Shown here piece by piece: positions 41,571-50,129 of a DNA stretch of 64,000 nucleotides (position 1 is the stretch's first letter; every line of letters starts with the position of its first letter). A program made the position numbers and the translations under genes. Below the pieces are notes generated by a model. The model was not told the DNA's origin, ran no database searches, and worked only from the letters and a program-made list of their open reading frames with translations. Origin of the DNA: Cyclobacteriaceae bacterium (GTDB lineage Bacteria; Bacteroidota; Bacteroidia; Cytophagales; Cyclobacteriaceae); contig JAHBTX010000002.1 of assembly GCA_019638395.1 (NCBI GenBank), positions 434,001 through 498,000 of the forward strand, in the 5' to 3' direction.

Positions 41571-43700
41571 CTAAAGATCTTTCTTCGCCAAAGGTGGCAC
41601 TACACCCATGTTGTACCACGTAAACGCATATTGATCAGCTGCCGATTCAATTGCCTTGCTCAGGTTAGAAGAACCGTGGCCTGATTTCACATCAATGCGA
41701 ATAAGCACCGGGTTTGTTCCGGTATGATTCTCTTGTAGCGTAGCCGCAAACTTAAATGAGTGTGCGGGCACCACGCGGTCATCATGATCGGCCGTGGTAA
41801 CCATCGTAGCGGGATAAGCCGTGTTCGGTTTAATGGCATGTACCGGAGAATATTTTCTGATATACTCAAACATTTCCTTCGAATCATCGGCTGTTCCATA
41901 ATCGTAAGCCCAACCTGCACCTGCCGTGAATTTATGATAACGCAGCATATCCATTACACCTACTGCCGGTAACGCTACTTTGGCAAGATCGGGGCGCTGG
42001 GTCATCGTAGCGCCAACCAACAAGCCACCATTAGAGCCACCACTTATGGCTAAGTAATCACTTGACGTATATTTTTCGTTGATGAGGTATTCGCCTGCGG
42101 CAATAAAATCATCAAACACATTTTGCTTGTTCATTTTAGTCCCTGCCAAATGCCACTTCTCGCCATACTCGCCACCACCACGCAAGTTGGGTTGTGCATA
42201 AATACCGCCATTCTCCAACCACATAATGCGCGAAGGACTAAAGCCAGGCGTAAGGCTAATGCTAAAACCGCCATAGGCATACAGCCAGGTTGGATTTTTA
42301 CCATTCAACTCAATACCTTTTTTATGAACAATAAACATGGGCACCTTCGTGCCATCTTTACTGGTGTAGAATACCTGCTTGGTTTCATAGTCCTCCGGAT
42401 TGAAATCAACTTTGGGTTGATTGTATAAAGTCGATTTACCGGAAGCGATATCGTATTTGAAAATAGTAGTAGGATACGTGAATGAGGTGAATGAATAATA
42501 AAGCTCCTTATCTTCCAGCTTAGCACCAAAACCACCGGCAGAACCAATGCCTGGCAACTCAACATTGCGAATCAGTTTGCCTTTCATGTCGTATTGTTTT
42601 ACCTGCGTTTTCACATCTACGGTATAATCCGCAAACAGATAACCACCTCCTGTGGATGAACTCAACACGTTTTCAGTTTCAGGAATTACATCTTTCCAGT
42701 TCTCGATTGCCGGATTGGCAAAATCAAATTCCACCACACGATTGTTGGGGGCATTCAGATTGGTTTGTACCAGAAAGCGCGTGCCTTCATTGTCGATTAC
42801 ATTATGGTCGTTATCAAAATTGTTCACAATGGTTTTTAGTTTTCCTTTCGGGTCATTCAAATCCTGAATGTAAAGTTCATTACCGGTAGTACTGGTGGAA
42901 GCACTTACAATCAAAAAGCGTTCGTCTTCTGTTAAACCTCCACCTACATAGCGCCTTGGGTTATTATCATCGCCAAACACTAATTGATCTTGCGAACGCG
43001 GTGTGCCTACTTTGTGATAATACAGTTTATGATTTTGAGTCTTAGCCGAAAGCTGGCTGCCTTTTGGTTTTTCGTAGGTACTGAAATAAAAGCCATCGTT
43101 ACCGCGCCACGAAATACCACTGAACTTAATGTTGCGAATGGTATCTTCTAACGGTTGTTTAGTAACGGCATCAATAACAATCGCATCCGTCCAATCCTGA
43201 CCGCCAACTGAAAGTTGATACGCTACACGCGAACCATCTTTTGAAAAAGAAACTCCGCCTAAGCGCGTAGTACCATCTGCCGAAAAAGTATTCGGATCAA
43301 GAAAAACTTCCGCTTCACCTTGCTCACCTTTCTTACGATAAAGTACATAGTGGTTCTGCAGGCCATCATTCTTATAAAAGTAAATGTATTCGCCTCGCTT
43401 AAAAGGCGAACCTAATTTTTCGTAGTTATTAAGTGCTTCCAGGCGCGCTTTGATGGCCGCGCGGTAGGGAATCTTATCCAGAAACCCGAAGGTTACTTTG
43501 TTTTGTTCCGTAACCCAATCCGCTACCTGTTTGGTAGTATCGTTTTCCATCCAGCGATATGGATCCGGAACCTCTGTTCCAAAGTATGTATCCACGGTAT
43601 CTACTTTAGCCGATGTGGGGTATTGTGAAATGGTATCGGGAGTTTTTGAACAAGAACTGAGTACTGCCATAATGATTGCAGGGTAAACAATATTTCTCAT
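41571..43700 (-). CDS. Prolyl oligopeptidase family serine peptidase (lipoprotein)
   Basis: A 709-residue S9A peptidase. The signal (IVYPAIIMAVLSSC) has a lipobox cysteine, so it is probably anchored to a membrane facing the periplasm or surface. The N-terminal beta-propeller opens with the family's VDTYFGTEVPDPYRWMENDTT. The catalytic serine lies in ISGGSNGGLLVGA, the aspartate in DHDDRVVP and the histidine near KSGHGSSN. It cleaves short proline-containing peptides. Two ATGs are possible two codons apart; 43700 is the second and gives the cleaner signal. Confidence 0.92.
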   Translation of the reverse strand: MRNIVYPAIIMAVLSSCSKTPDTISQYPTSAKVDTVDTYFGTEVPDPYRWMENDTTKQVADWVTEQNKVTFGFLDKIPYRAAIKARLEALNNYEKLGSPFKRGEYIYFYKNDGLQNHYVLYRKKGEQGEAEVFLDPNTFSADGTTRLGGVSFSKDGSRVAYQLSVGGQDWTDAIVIDAVTKQPLEDTIRNIKFSGISWRGNDGFYFSTYEKPKGSQLSAKTQNHKLYYHKVGTPRSQDQLVFGDDNNPRRYVGGGLTEDERFLIVSASTSTTGNELYIQDLNDPKGKLKTIVNNFDNDHNVIDNEGTRFLVQTNLNAPNNRVVEFDFANPAIENWKDVIPETENVLSSSTGGGYLFADYTVDVKTQVKQYDMKGKLIRNVELPGIGSAGGFGAKLEDKELYYSFTSFTYPTTIFKYDIASGKSTLYNQPKVDFNPEDYETKQVFYTSKDGTKVPMFIVHKKGIELNGKNPTWLYAYGGFSISLTPGFSPSRIMWLENGGIYAQPNLRGGGEYGEKWHLAGTKMNKQNVFDDFIAAGEYLINEKYTSSDYLAISGGSNGGLLVGATMTQRPDLAKVALPAVGVMDMLRYHKFTAGAGWAYDYGTADDSKEMFEYIRKYSPVHAIKPNTAYPATMVTTADHDDRVVPAHSFKFAATLQENHTGTNPVLIRIDVKSGHGSSNLSKAIESAADQYAFTWYNMGVVPPLAKKDL

Positions 43701-43754
43701 ACACATGTTAATTTAAGGAGGCAATAATACCCTGCCGATTTCTTTTAACCAAGC

Positions 43755-43762
43755 TACCTTTG
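43755..43762 (+). promoter_or_regulatory. Putative -7 element for the TspO-like gene
   Basis: TACCTTTG matches TAnnTTTG and lies 15 bases before the chosen ATG at 43778. It overlaps the alternative TTG start, which supports the shorter protein. No -33 TTTG at the right place. Confidence 0.4.
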
Positions 43763-43777
43763 ACGAACGCAATTACT

Positions 43778-44533
43778 ATGTACCGAAACCTGCAAATCTT
43801 AAACTTCCTGGCCCTGCTGGCAACCCTTACGGTGAACGCATTAGCGAACATTTTACCGATTAACGGCATGAATACCGGTGAACTTTCGGCACTTTATCCA
43901 AGTTTGTTTACTCCGGCTGGTTTTACATTTTCGGTATGGTCAGTAATTTATCTGCTGCTAATTGGTTTTGTAATCGCGCAACGCAGCGTTGCATCCAAGC
44001 CCTACTTTGTGGAGCTGTCGCTTTGGTTTTTGGTATCGTGCGTAGCCAACAGCAGTTGGATTCTGGCGTGGCATTATCAGTACGTGTTTGCATCGGTTAT
44101 AATTATGTTAATGCTTTTGTTTTCGCTGGTGCGGATTTTTCTATTGGTGCAGGCCGATTCTGAATTAACCTTGCTTCAAAAAATTTTTGTACAACTGCCT
44201 TTTATAGTTTACTTATCGTGGATATGTGTGGCCACGATTGCCAACATCTCGGCTTTGTTAGTTTCGGTTCAATGGTCGGGTGGACCACTATCACCTGTAA
44301 CGTGGACTATCACCATGACGGGCATCGCAAGTTTGCTGGGGATTTTTATTGTGGAACGATACCGCAAACCAGCATTCTTTCTGGTGCTAATCTGGGCTTT
44401 ATTTGGAATCTATAGCAAATGGAACAACACCGAAAACCTGGCGATAGCCAATGCAGCACTTGGTGAGTTGATTTTATTGGCAGTTTTATTTCTGGTATTT
44501 CAATTTGGGTTTATCAAAAAATTGAGAGTGTAA
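43778..44533 (+). CDS. TspO/MBR-like (tryptophan-rich sensory type) membrane protein
   Basis: A 251-residue protein with about seven hydrophobic segments. The block LFTPAGFTFSVWSVIYLLLIGFVIAQ and the later LVSCVANSSWILAWHYQY resemble the W-P-x-x-W-x-x-Y pattern of TspO-type proteins, though the protein is longer than the usual five-helix TspO. TspO-like proteins bind tetrapyrroles or steroids and respond to stress. The start ATG at 43778 is preferred over TTG 43760. It is divergent from the peptidase gene. Confidence 0.6.
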   Translation: MYRNLQILNFLALLATLTVNALANILPINGMNTGELSALYPSLFTPAGFTFSVWSVIYLLLIGFVIAQRSVASKPYFVELSLWFLVSCVANSSWILAWHYQYVFASVIIMLMLLFSLVRIFLLVQADSELTLLQKIFVQLPFIVYLSWICVATIANISALLVSVQWSGGPLSPVTWTITMTGIASLLGIFIVERYRKPAFFLVLIWALFGIYSKWNNTENLAIANAALGELILLAVLFLVFQFGFIKKLRV

Positions 44534-44599
44534 GAAAAATTCTTTTGAACGAATAAAATATTCCTATTTGTCGGCTGGAAAATCTGCACTTTGAAAATC

Positions 44600-44695
44600 G
44601 CTCGCAGGCCGACACGTAGCTTTTACTATCCTTTAGCCACGGGCTGAAGCCCATGGTTAGTATATTACGCTCCTACGGAGCTATCAAACTATCAA
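44600..44695. repeat. Degenerate palindromic repeats near serS
   Basis: Two hairpins: CCACGGGCTGAAGCCCATGG (about 44637-44656, one mismatched pair) and GCTCCTACGGAGC (about 44669-44681). The second is like the GACTCC/GGAGTC hairpins of the element at 41218, but the overall sequence does not align. It is another palindromic family in the same style. Confidence 0.45.
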
Positions 44696-44723
44696 ACAAA
44701 ATATTGCGAGACAGATGTAACAA

Positions 44724-44792
44724 TTTCCCCTCTCCTATGGAGAGGGGTTTGCAAATTTTATGAACAGAAAAGTTTACCGGGGTGAGGCCCGC
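44724..44792. repeat. Split CCCCTCTC repeat
   Basis: CCCCTCTCCTATGGAGAGGGG forms a nine-base-arm hairpin at about 44727-44747, followed by TTT, about 28 unrelated bases and then GGGGTGAGG. Compared with the compact version at 29868-29905, the second part has been pushed away from the hairpin. No gene lies here. Confidence 0.45.
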
Positions 44793-44797
44793 GAAAA

Positions 44798-46069
44798 CTA
44801 AATCCACTCAAATCCAGCATACGGCACCAGCACTTTCGGAATTTTAATTCCATCGGGTGTTTGGTTATTTTCCAGAATGGCTGCCAAAATCCGCGGCAAC
44901 GCCAATGCACTACCATTTAGGGTATGCAACAATTGTGTTTTACCGTCTTTGTTTTTGTAGCGAAGTTTTAAGCGGTTAGCCTGAAACGTTTCGAAGTTGC
45001 TGACAGAACTTACCTCTAACCACCGTTGCTGTGCCGCAGAAAAAACTTCCATATCGTACGTAAGTGCAGAGTTAAAACCCATATCGCCCCCACATAATAA
45101 TAACTTGCGATACGGTAGCTCCAGCTTTTCTAACAAACTTTGTACGTGGGCACACATTATATCCAGCGTAGCGTAAGAATCTTCGGGTTTGGTTATTTGT
45201 ACTATCTCTACTTTATCAAACTGGTGCAGACGGTTTAGTCCCCGCACGTGCGCCCCCCAGCTACCAGCCTCTCTGCGGAAGCATGGTGTATAACCAGCAT
45301 TCTTTACCGGTAAATCTTCTTCGGTAAGAATTACATCGCGGTATAAGTTAGTGATAGGAACCTCTGCTGTAGGGATCAGGTACAATCCATCTTCATTTAC
45401 AAAATACATCTGACCTTCCTTATCGGGAAGTTGACCAGTACCGTAACCACTGGCTTCATTCACTACAATAGGTGGTTGTATTTCTTTGTAACCTGCTGCT
45501 TCAGCTTCATTCAAAAAGAAATTAATAAGTGCTCGTTGGAGGCGCGCACCTTTGCCTTTATACACCGGAAAGCCTGCACCTGAAATTTTTACTCCCAGGT
45601 CAAAGTCAATAATATCGTACTTCTTAATTAACTCCCAATGGGGCAAGGCCCCGGCATGCAACGTGGGAATAGTGCCATGCTCATGCACCGTAAGATTATC
45701 TTCTGCGCTTTTACCAGCCGGAACTTTTGCTGCCGGCACGTTGGGGATTTTATACAGAATGTCTTGCTGCTTCTTTTCAAAATCAGCCAGGCTATCTTCA
45801 AGTGCTTTCACCTTATCCTTACTGGATGCAACCGAAGTCCGGAGTACAGTTGCTTCCTCCGCTTTGCCCACCTTCATTAGTTCTCCTATCTTTTTCGAAT
45901 CGGCATTCAGGTTAGCCTTAATCGTATCTAACGTGTTCTGTGTTTCCCTGCGAAGTTTATCAATTTCCAATACCTGATTCACCAAGCTATCTGCGTCTTT
46001 AAAATTACGCTTGGCCAGTCCATCCAATACAAGTTCTGTTTGTTCGCGTAGTGTTTGAAGTGTTAACAT
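44798..46069 (-). CDS. serS: Seryl-tRNA synthetase
   Basis: A 423-residue class II aminoacyl-tRNA synthetase that charges tRNA-Ser. The N-terminal coiled-coil arm (about residues 10-100) binds the tRNA's long variable arm; motif 2 is TPCFRREAGSWGAHVRGLNRLHQFDKVEIVQI, and motif 3 is LHTLNGSALALPRILAAILENNQ. The start ATG at 46069 gives the normal opening MLTLQTLREQ; a TTG at 46090 lies on the promoter. Length is standard. The promoter has both -33 and -7 elements. Confidence 0.95.
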   Translation of the reverse strand: MLTLQTLREQTELVLDGLAKRNFKDADSLVNQVLEIDKLRRETQNTLDTIKANLNADSKKIGELMKVGKAEEATVLRTSVASSKDKVKALEDSLADFEKKQQDILYKIPNVPAAKVPAGKSAEDNLTVHEHGTIPTLHAGALPHWELIKKYDIIDFDLGVKISGAGFPVYKGKGARLQRALINFFLNEAEAAGYKEIQPPIVVNEASGYGTGQLPDKEGQMYFVNEDGLYLIPTAEVPITNLYRDVILTEEDLPVKNAGYTPCFRREAGSWGAHVRGLNRLHQFDKVEIVQITKPEDSYATLDIMCAHVQSLLEKLELPYRKLLLCGGDMGFNSALTYDMEVFSAAQQRWLEVSSVSNFETFQANRLKLRYKNKDGKTQLLHTLNGSALALPRILAAILENNQTPDGIKIPKVLVPYAGFEWI

Positions 46070-46087
46070 AGTTTCATGTTGAGGGGT

Positions 46088-46116
46088 CAAAATTAGCCAA
46101 TAATTATTTTAGACAA
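46088..46116 (-). promoter_or_regulatory. Promoter of serS
   Basis: On the minus strand TTG (46116-46114) and TAATTTTG (46095-46088) are 18 bases apart, close to the Bacteroidota consensus TTTG-(about 19)-TAnnTTTG. The -7 element ends 18 bases before the serS ATG. It is one of the best promoter matches in the window. Confidence 0.5.
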
Positions 46117-46300
46117 TTTGATAATATTCAATTTTGGCTTATACTTGCATCATCATTCAGGTCCTGTCGGGCCATCCGAATATAGATAAATCAGAACTTT
46201 GCCGTTTCTTTTCGATTGTTTCTAAATGCATTTTATCTCGGGTCTTAAGGGCCAAACTGAATAAATCTTGTTCTACTTATTAATCCTTTTTTAAACTCAC

Positions 46301-47866
46301 ATGTACACTATTGATGACCTGAACAACAGGCTGCTTTCTGAATTGAAGGAAATAGCAGATGGTATGGGCGTAAAAAACGCCAAGAAGCTGGCCAAGCAGG
46401 AACTGATTTACAAAATTCTGGATCAACAAGCCGTTAGCGGAGAGCCCAAACCCAAAGCCACCGAACAAGGTGAACGCAAAATGCGCCCACGCAGACGCGA
46501 GAATGTGGCTACTGAAACTTCAAAACCACAAGAGAAAGAACTAAGCAGCGATGAAATGTTGCAAAGTATCGACCTGGAAGTGGATCAAACCATTACCAGC
46601 TTCGAAAACACAAACGAACCGGAGCAACCACTTACAGAGGCCCCCAAAGAACAACGCGAAGAAAAACCCTATCAGCAAAATCAACAACCCAATCAAAATC
46701 AGAATCCGAATCAAAACCAACATCCACGCAAGGAAAACTTCATTCGCGACTTTGATGGTGTAGTAAGCAACGAGGGAGTTTTGGAAATTATGCAGGATGG
46801 CTACGGTTTCCTTCGCTCAAGCGATTACAACTACTTAGCCAGCCCCGATGATATTTATGTATCGCCTTCGCAAATCAAATTGTTTGGGTTAAAGACTGGC
46901 GATACCGTGAAAGGACAAATTCGTCCGCCAAAAGAAGGCGAAAAATATTTTGCTTTAATTAAAGTGGATAGCATTAACGGCAAGACTACTGAAGAAATCC
47001 GCGACCGCGTAGCATTCGAATACCTTACTCCGCTATTCCCAGAACAAAAACTAAAACTCAGTACTACGCACGATAATCTTTCTACCCGCATTCTTGATTT
47101 GTTCTCGCCTATTGGTAAAGGACAACGCGGTATGATTGTGGCCCAGCCGAAAACCGGTAAAACCGTTTTGCTGAAAAACATAGCCAACGCAATTGCGGAA
47201 AATCATCCGGAAGTTTACCTGATCGTATTGTTGATTGATGAACGCCCGGAAGAAGTTACTGACATGGCCCGCAGCGTAAAAGCCGAAGTAATTGCTTCTA
47301 CGTTCGATGAGCAGGCCGAACGCCACGTAAAAGTTGCTTCCATTGTATTGGAGAAAGCCAAGCGCATGACAGAGTGTGGCCACGATGTGGTCATCCTGTT
47401 GGATTCGATTACCCGTTTGGCGCGTGCGTACAATACGGTTGTTCCATCCTCAGGAAAAATTCTTTCGGGTGGTGTGGATGCAAATGCATTACACAAACCA
47501 AAACGTTTCTTCGGTGCAGCCCGCAAAATTGAGAATGGCGGTTCGCTTACTATCATTGCCACAGCATTGATTGATACCGGTTCGAAGATGGACGAAGTAA
47601 TCTTTGAAGAATTTAAAGGAACCGGTAACATGGAATTGCAGTTGGATCGCAAGCTTTCCAACCGCAGGGTTTATCCGGCTATCGATGTTCCTGCTTCTGG
47701 CACCAGACGCGAAGATTTATTGATGAAAGAAGAAGAACTGCAACGCGTATGGATACTGCGCAAGTTTATGGCCGATATGAATTCGGTTGAAGCAATGGAG
47801 TTCCTGCAAAGTAAGATGAAAGGCACCCGCAACAACGAAGAGTTTTTAACTTCGATGAATGGGTGA
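46301..47866 (+). CDS. rho: Transcription termination factor Rho
   Basis: A 521-residue RNA-dependent helicase. Residues 1-45 form the Rho N-terminal helical domain ([34 protein letters not shown]). Next comes a disordered charged and glutamine/asparagine-rich insert of about 90 residues (many QN repeats near 126-145), common in Bacteroidota Rho. The RNA-binding cold-shock domain follows ([21 protein letters not shown]), then the RecA-like ATPase with Walker [13 protein letters not shown] and Walker [17 protein letters not shown]. The 210 bases upstream hold a leader with no clear promoter on this strand. Confidence 0.95.
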   Translation: MYTIDDLNNRLLSELKEIADGMGVKNAKKLAKQELIYKILDQQAVSGEPKPKATEQGERKMRPRRRENVATETSKPQEKELSSDEMLQSIDLEVDQTITSFENTNEPEQPLTEAPKEQREEKPYQQNQQPNQNQNPNQNQHPRKENFIRDFDGVVSNEGVLEIMQDGYGFLRSSDYNYLASPDDIYVSPSQIKLFGLKTGDTVKGQIRPPKEGEKYFALIKVDSINGKTTEEIRDRVAFEYLTPLFPEQKLKLSTTHDNLSTRILDLFSPIGKGQRGMIVAQPKTGKTVLLKNIANAIAENHPEVYLIVLLIDERPEEVTDMARSVKAEVIASTFDEQAERHVKVASIVLEKAKRMTECGHDVVILLDSITRLARAYNTVVPSSGKILSGGVDANALHKPKRFFGAARKIENGGSLTIIATALIDTGSKMDEVIFEEFKGTGNMELQLDRKLSNRRVYPAIDVPASGTRREDLLMKEEELQRVWILRKFMADMNSVEAMEFLQSKMKGTRNNEEFLTSMNG

Positions 47867-47889
47867 CCTAATTTGAAGATTAGACACTT

Positions 47890-47922
47890 TGAAAATGGCT
47901 CGGGAAACTGAGCCATTTTTGT
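47890..47922 (+). terminator. Terminator after rho
   Basis: Stem AAAATGGCTC with GAGCCATTTTT around loop GGGAAACT, 24 bases after the rho stop. A near copy lies at 48706-48742, beyond the VapBC-type cassette. Confidence 0.8.
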
Positions 47923-47997
47923 TTAGTGCCACTCTGAACATGGGCTTTTAAGCGTGGTGGCCATACCACCAGCAAAAAAAATACTCTAAAATTTGAT

Positions 47998-48022
47998 TAT
48001 TTTTGGTGGACTACTTAGGAGG
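47998..48022 (+). promoter_or_regulatory. -7 element and strong Shine-Dalgarno before the antitoxin gene
   Basis: TATTTTTG (47998-48005) fits TAnnTTTG. AGGAGG (48017-48022) is a full Shine-Dalgarno sequence three bases before the antitoxin ATG, which is unusual in this window and in Bacteroidota generally. Confidence 0.4.
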
Positions 48023-48025
48023 ACA

Positions 48026-48283
48026 ATGAAAGCAACAAATTTAAAATTCAAATTAATAGATAGTTATCTAGGCCTTTTGGAGAACCTAAGCCCTGATAAT
48101 AAACTCGAACTCATTTCTAAACTTTCGGACTCCCTTAAAAGCTCGAAAAAAAATAATGAGAACCCATCCGACAAATCATTGGATGATTTATCAGGAGCGT
48201 TCATCTTCGACAAATCAAGTGATGATTTAATAAAAGAATTAAAAGAGAGCAGAAATTTTAACCGACAGATTGAAAGGTTTTGA
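48026..48283 (+). CDS. Antitoxin of a VapBC-type pair
   Basis: An 85-residue, highly charged protein beginning MKATNLKFKLIDSYLGLLENLSPDNKLELISKLSDSL. The helical N-terminus and flexible C-terminus (DDLSGAFIFDKSSDDLIKELKES) resemble other small Bacteroidota antitoxins paired with PIN toxins; no ribbon-helix-helix or AbrB domain is evident. Its stop overlaps the toxin's start (TTGA), so they are translated together. The ATG at 48026 is chosen because it follows AGGAGG. Confidence 0.65.
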   Translation: MKATNLKFKLIDSYLGLLENLSPDNKLELISKLSDSLKSSKKNNENPSDKSLDDLSGAFIFDKSSDDLIKELKESRNFNRQIERF

Positions 48284-48678
48284 AAAAGTATCTTCTTGAC
48301 ACGAACATTTGTATTTACTTCTTAAGTAATGAATACAACATCAAAGAAAAAATTGAAAAGGCTGGGCTAGAAAATTGCTTGGTTTCAGAAACAACTATAG
48401 CCGAATTAAAATTCGGAGCAGAGAACAGCCAGAATAAGGAAAAGAACCTCAAAACTATTGAGGCCTTCCTTAAAAAGTTTTCAATCATCCCCATCTACAA
48501 TTCACTCGATATTTACGCTAAAGAAAAGGCACGGCTTCGTAAAAAAGGCCAACCATTAGACGATTTTGATTTATTAATTGGGGCAACAGCCATTTCAAAT
48601 GATTTCACTCTTGTAACGAGAAACATTTCCGATTTTAACAGAATGGATGGAATTGAAATCGAGAATTGGGTTGGCTGA
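48280..48678 (+). CDS. vapC: PIN-domain (VapC-type) endoribonuclease toxin
   Basis: A 132-residue PIN domain. The acidic active site is seen as LLDTNICIYFL (first Asp), SETTIAELKFGA (Glu), and PLDDFDLLIGATAI (third Asp), with a late conserved TRNISDFNRMDGI (Asn/Asp). VapC toxins cleave tRNA or rRNA and are blocked by the adjacent antitoxin. It starts with TTG 48280, overlapping the antitoxin stop; the Bacteroidota preference for non-SD coupling fits. The subgroup resembles VapC of the MvpA/FitB type. Confidence 0.85.
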   Translation: MKKYLLDTNICIYFLSNEYNIKEKIEKAGLENCLVSETTIAELKFGAENSQNKEKNLKTIEAFLKKFSIIPIYNSLDIYAKEKARLRKKGQPLDDFDLLIGATAISNDFTLVTRNISDFNRMDGIEIENWVG

Positions 48679-48705
48679 TGAAAAGGCACGAACGCACAAT
48701 ACAGA

Positions 48706-48742
48706 ATTGAAAATGGCTCAAGAAACTGAGCCATTTTGTTTC
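48706..48742 (+). terminator. Terminator after vapC (duplicate of the rho terminator)
   Basis: Stem AAAATGGCTC with GAGCCATTTT around loop AAGAAACT, 31 bases after the vapC stop. It matches the rho terminator in 30 or so positions including the flanks TTGAAAATGG and CCATTTTGTTT, so the toxin cassette lies between two copies. Confidence 0.75.
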
Positions 48743-48789
48743 TGTACCTCGTCATGCTTACTTCATGCTTTGAATCAGTGATTTAAGAA

Positions 48790-48834
48790 TAGCCCATTTT
48801 CAAATTCTCAAATCATCTCATTTTCAAATTATAA
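48790..48834. repeat. AT-rich repeat (TTTTCAAATT family)
   Basis: CCATTTTCAAATTCTCAAATCATCTCATTTTCAAATTATAATTA, shown here only by its units, repeats the block TTTTCAAATT twice around TCTCAAATCA and matches the right arm of the atpA-atpG repeat at 28160-28234. It lies at the 3' end of the helicase gene. Confidence 0.5.
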
Positions 48835-50103
48835 TTAACGCCTCAACTCCCATTTCTTCAAATGAAACGCGCCCTTAAACTCCGGGTCTTCGTACCGCTT
48901 TTGCCGATCAATTTCGCGGGCCATGGCTTGAGCTTCTTCAAAAGGTGTTTCAGCAATTTCAACTTGTTTGGGTAACTTCTTTACCGGAATTTTTTCGCGG
49001 ATGATTTTTTCGATTTTGTCGATGTGGTACGTCTCCGCATCGGTTACCAAGGTAATGGCCTTCCCTTCCTGAAACGCACGACCGGTTCGTCCGGTACGAT
49101 GCACGTAATCTTCATACATAATGGGCACATCAAAATTAATTACATGCGATACATTCGTTACATCAATACCGCGTGAAGCCACATCGGTGGAAACCAGTAT
49201 GCGTAGTTTACCTTCTTTAAATTCATTCATCGCATTAATGCGACTGTTTTGTCCTTTGTTGGAATGAACCACACGCACGGGCCCAAGTTTTTTTCGTTCC
49301 AGAAATCGAAACACATTATCGGCCACTTCTTTGGTGCGTGTAAAAATCATCACACGTGTAAACTCATTTTTATCGGCAAGCAAGTATTCCAGAAAGTTTA
49401 TCTTGGTTAGTGCGTTGGGCACATGGTACAACTCCTGCTCCACTTTAACCGCTACCGTTGCTTGTGGGGTAACTTCAATCCTTACGGGGAAATCCAAAAA
49501 TTCAGCCGCTAACCTTTCCACCTTTTGCGGAAAGGTTGCCGAGAATAAAATGTTTTGACGCTTGGGCGGAATTACTTCAAAAATTTTTCGCAACTGCGGC
49601 ATAAAACCCATGTCCATCATTTTATCCGCCTCATCCAGCACCAACACTTTAATCTGTTTTACCGGCAATTCATTGCGCTGGTATATCTCCATAAACCTGC
49701 CCGGTGTTGCTATCAACAAATCAAGCCCGGCTTGAATTTTTTCAATTTGTGTTTTAGGACCCACACCGCCATAAATTTCCACAACGCGCAAGTCGGTGTA
49801 CTTGGCCAGGGCGCGGGTATGCTCAGCCACCTGTACCACCAGTTCTTTGGTAGGCACCAGAATTAATGCGCGCGCATCCGTTCCCTGCGCATACCGCAGT
49901 TTTAACAAAAGTGGTAGTAAGTAAGCGGCTGTTTTTCCGGTTCCGGTTTGTGCAATACCAATTACTTGCTGCCCGCCTGCAATAAGTGGCAGGCATTTTT
50001 CCTGAATTTCGGTAGGTGCGGCAAAGCCAGCATCGGCAATTGCATCCAGCAATTGTTTATTCAATTTAAACTCACTCCAATCGACCACGCTGCTCATTAA
50101 CAT
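48835..50103 (-). CDS. DEAD-box ATP-dependent RNA helicase
   Basis: A 422-residue helicase. The Q motif region GFAAPTEIQEKCLPLI, motif I AQTGTGKTAAYLLPLL, motif II VLDEADKMMDMGF, motif III SATFPQKVE, and motifs V-VI STDVASRGIDVTNVSHVINFDVPIMYEDYVHRTGRTGRAFQEG are all present. There is only a short C-terminal extension, as in RhlE-type helicases. Two starts two codons apart (50103, 50097) both fit. It remodels RNA in ribosome assembly or mRNA turnover. Confidence 0.93.
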   Translation of the reverse strand: MLMSSVVDWSEFKLNKQLLDAIADAGFAAPTEIQEKCLPLIAGGQQVIGIAQTGTGKTAAYLLPLLLKLRYAQGTDARALILVPTKELVVQVAEHTRALAKYTDLRVVEIYGGVGPKTQIEKIQAGLDLLIATPGRFMEIYQRNELPVKQIKVLVLDEADKMMDMGFMPQLRKIFEVIPPKRQNILFSATFPQKVERLAAEFLDFPVRIEVTPQATVAVKVEQELYHVPNALTKINFLEYLLADKNEFTRVMIFTRTKEVADNVFRFLERKKLGPVRVVHSNKGQNSRINAMNEFKEGKLRILVSTDVASRGIDVTNVSHVINFDVPIMYEDYVHRTGRTGRAFQEGKAITLVTDAETYHIDKIEKIIREKIPVKKLPKQVEIAETPFEEAQAMAREIDRQKRYEDPEFKGAFHLKKWELRR

Positions 50104-50129
50104 TTATCTTTACACAACTTTACAAGGTA

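Noticed and set aside
47215-47661. 148-codon reading frame antisense to rho
   Set aside because: It lies wholly inside the Rho ATPase domain on the opposite strand and has no domain.
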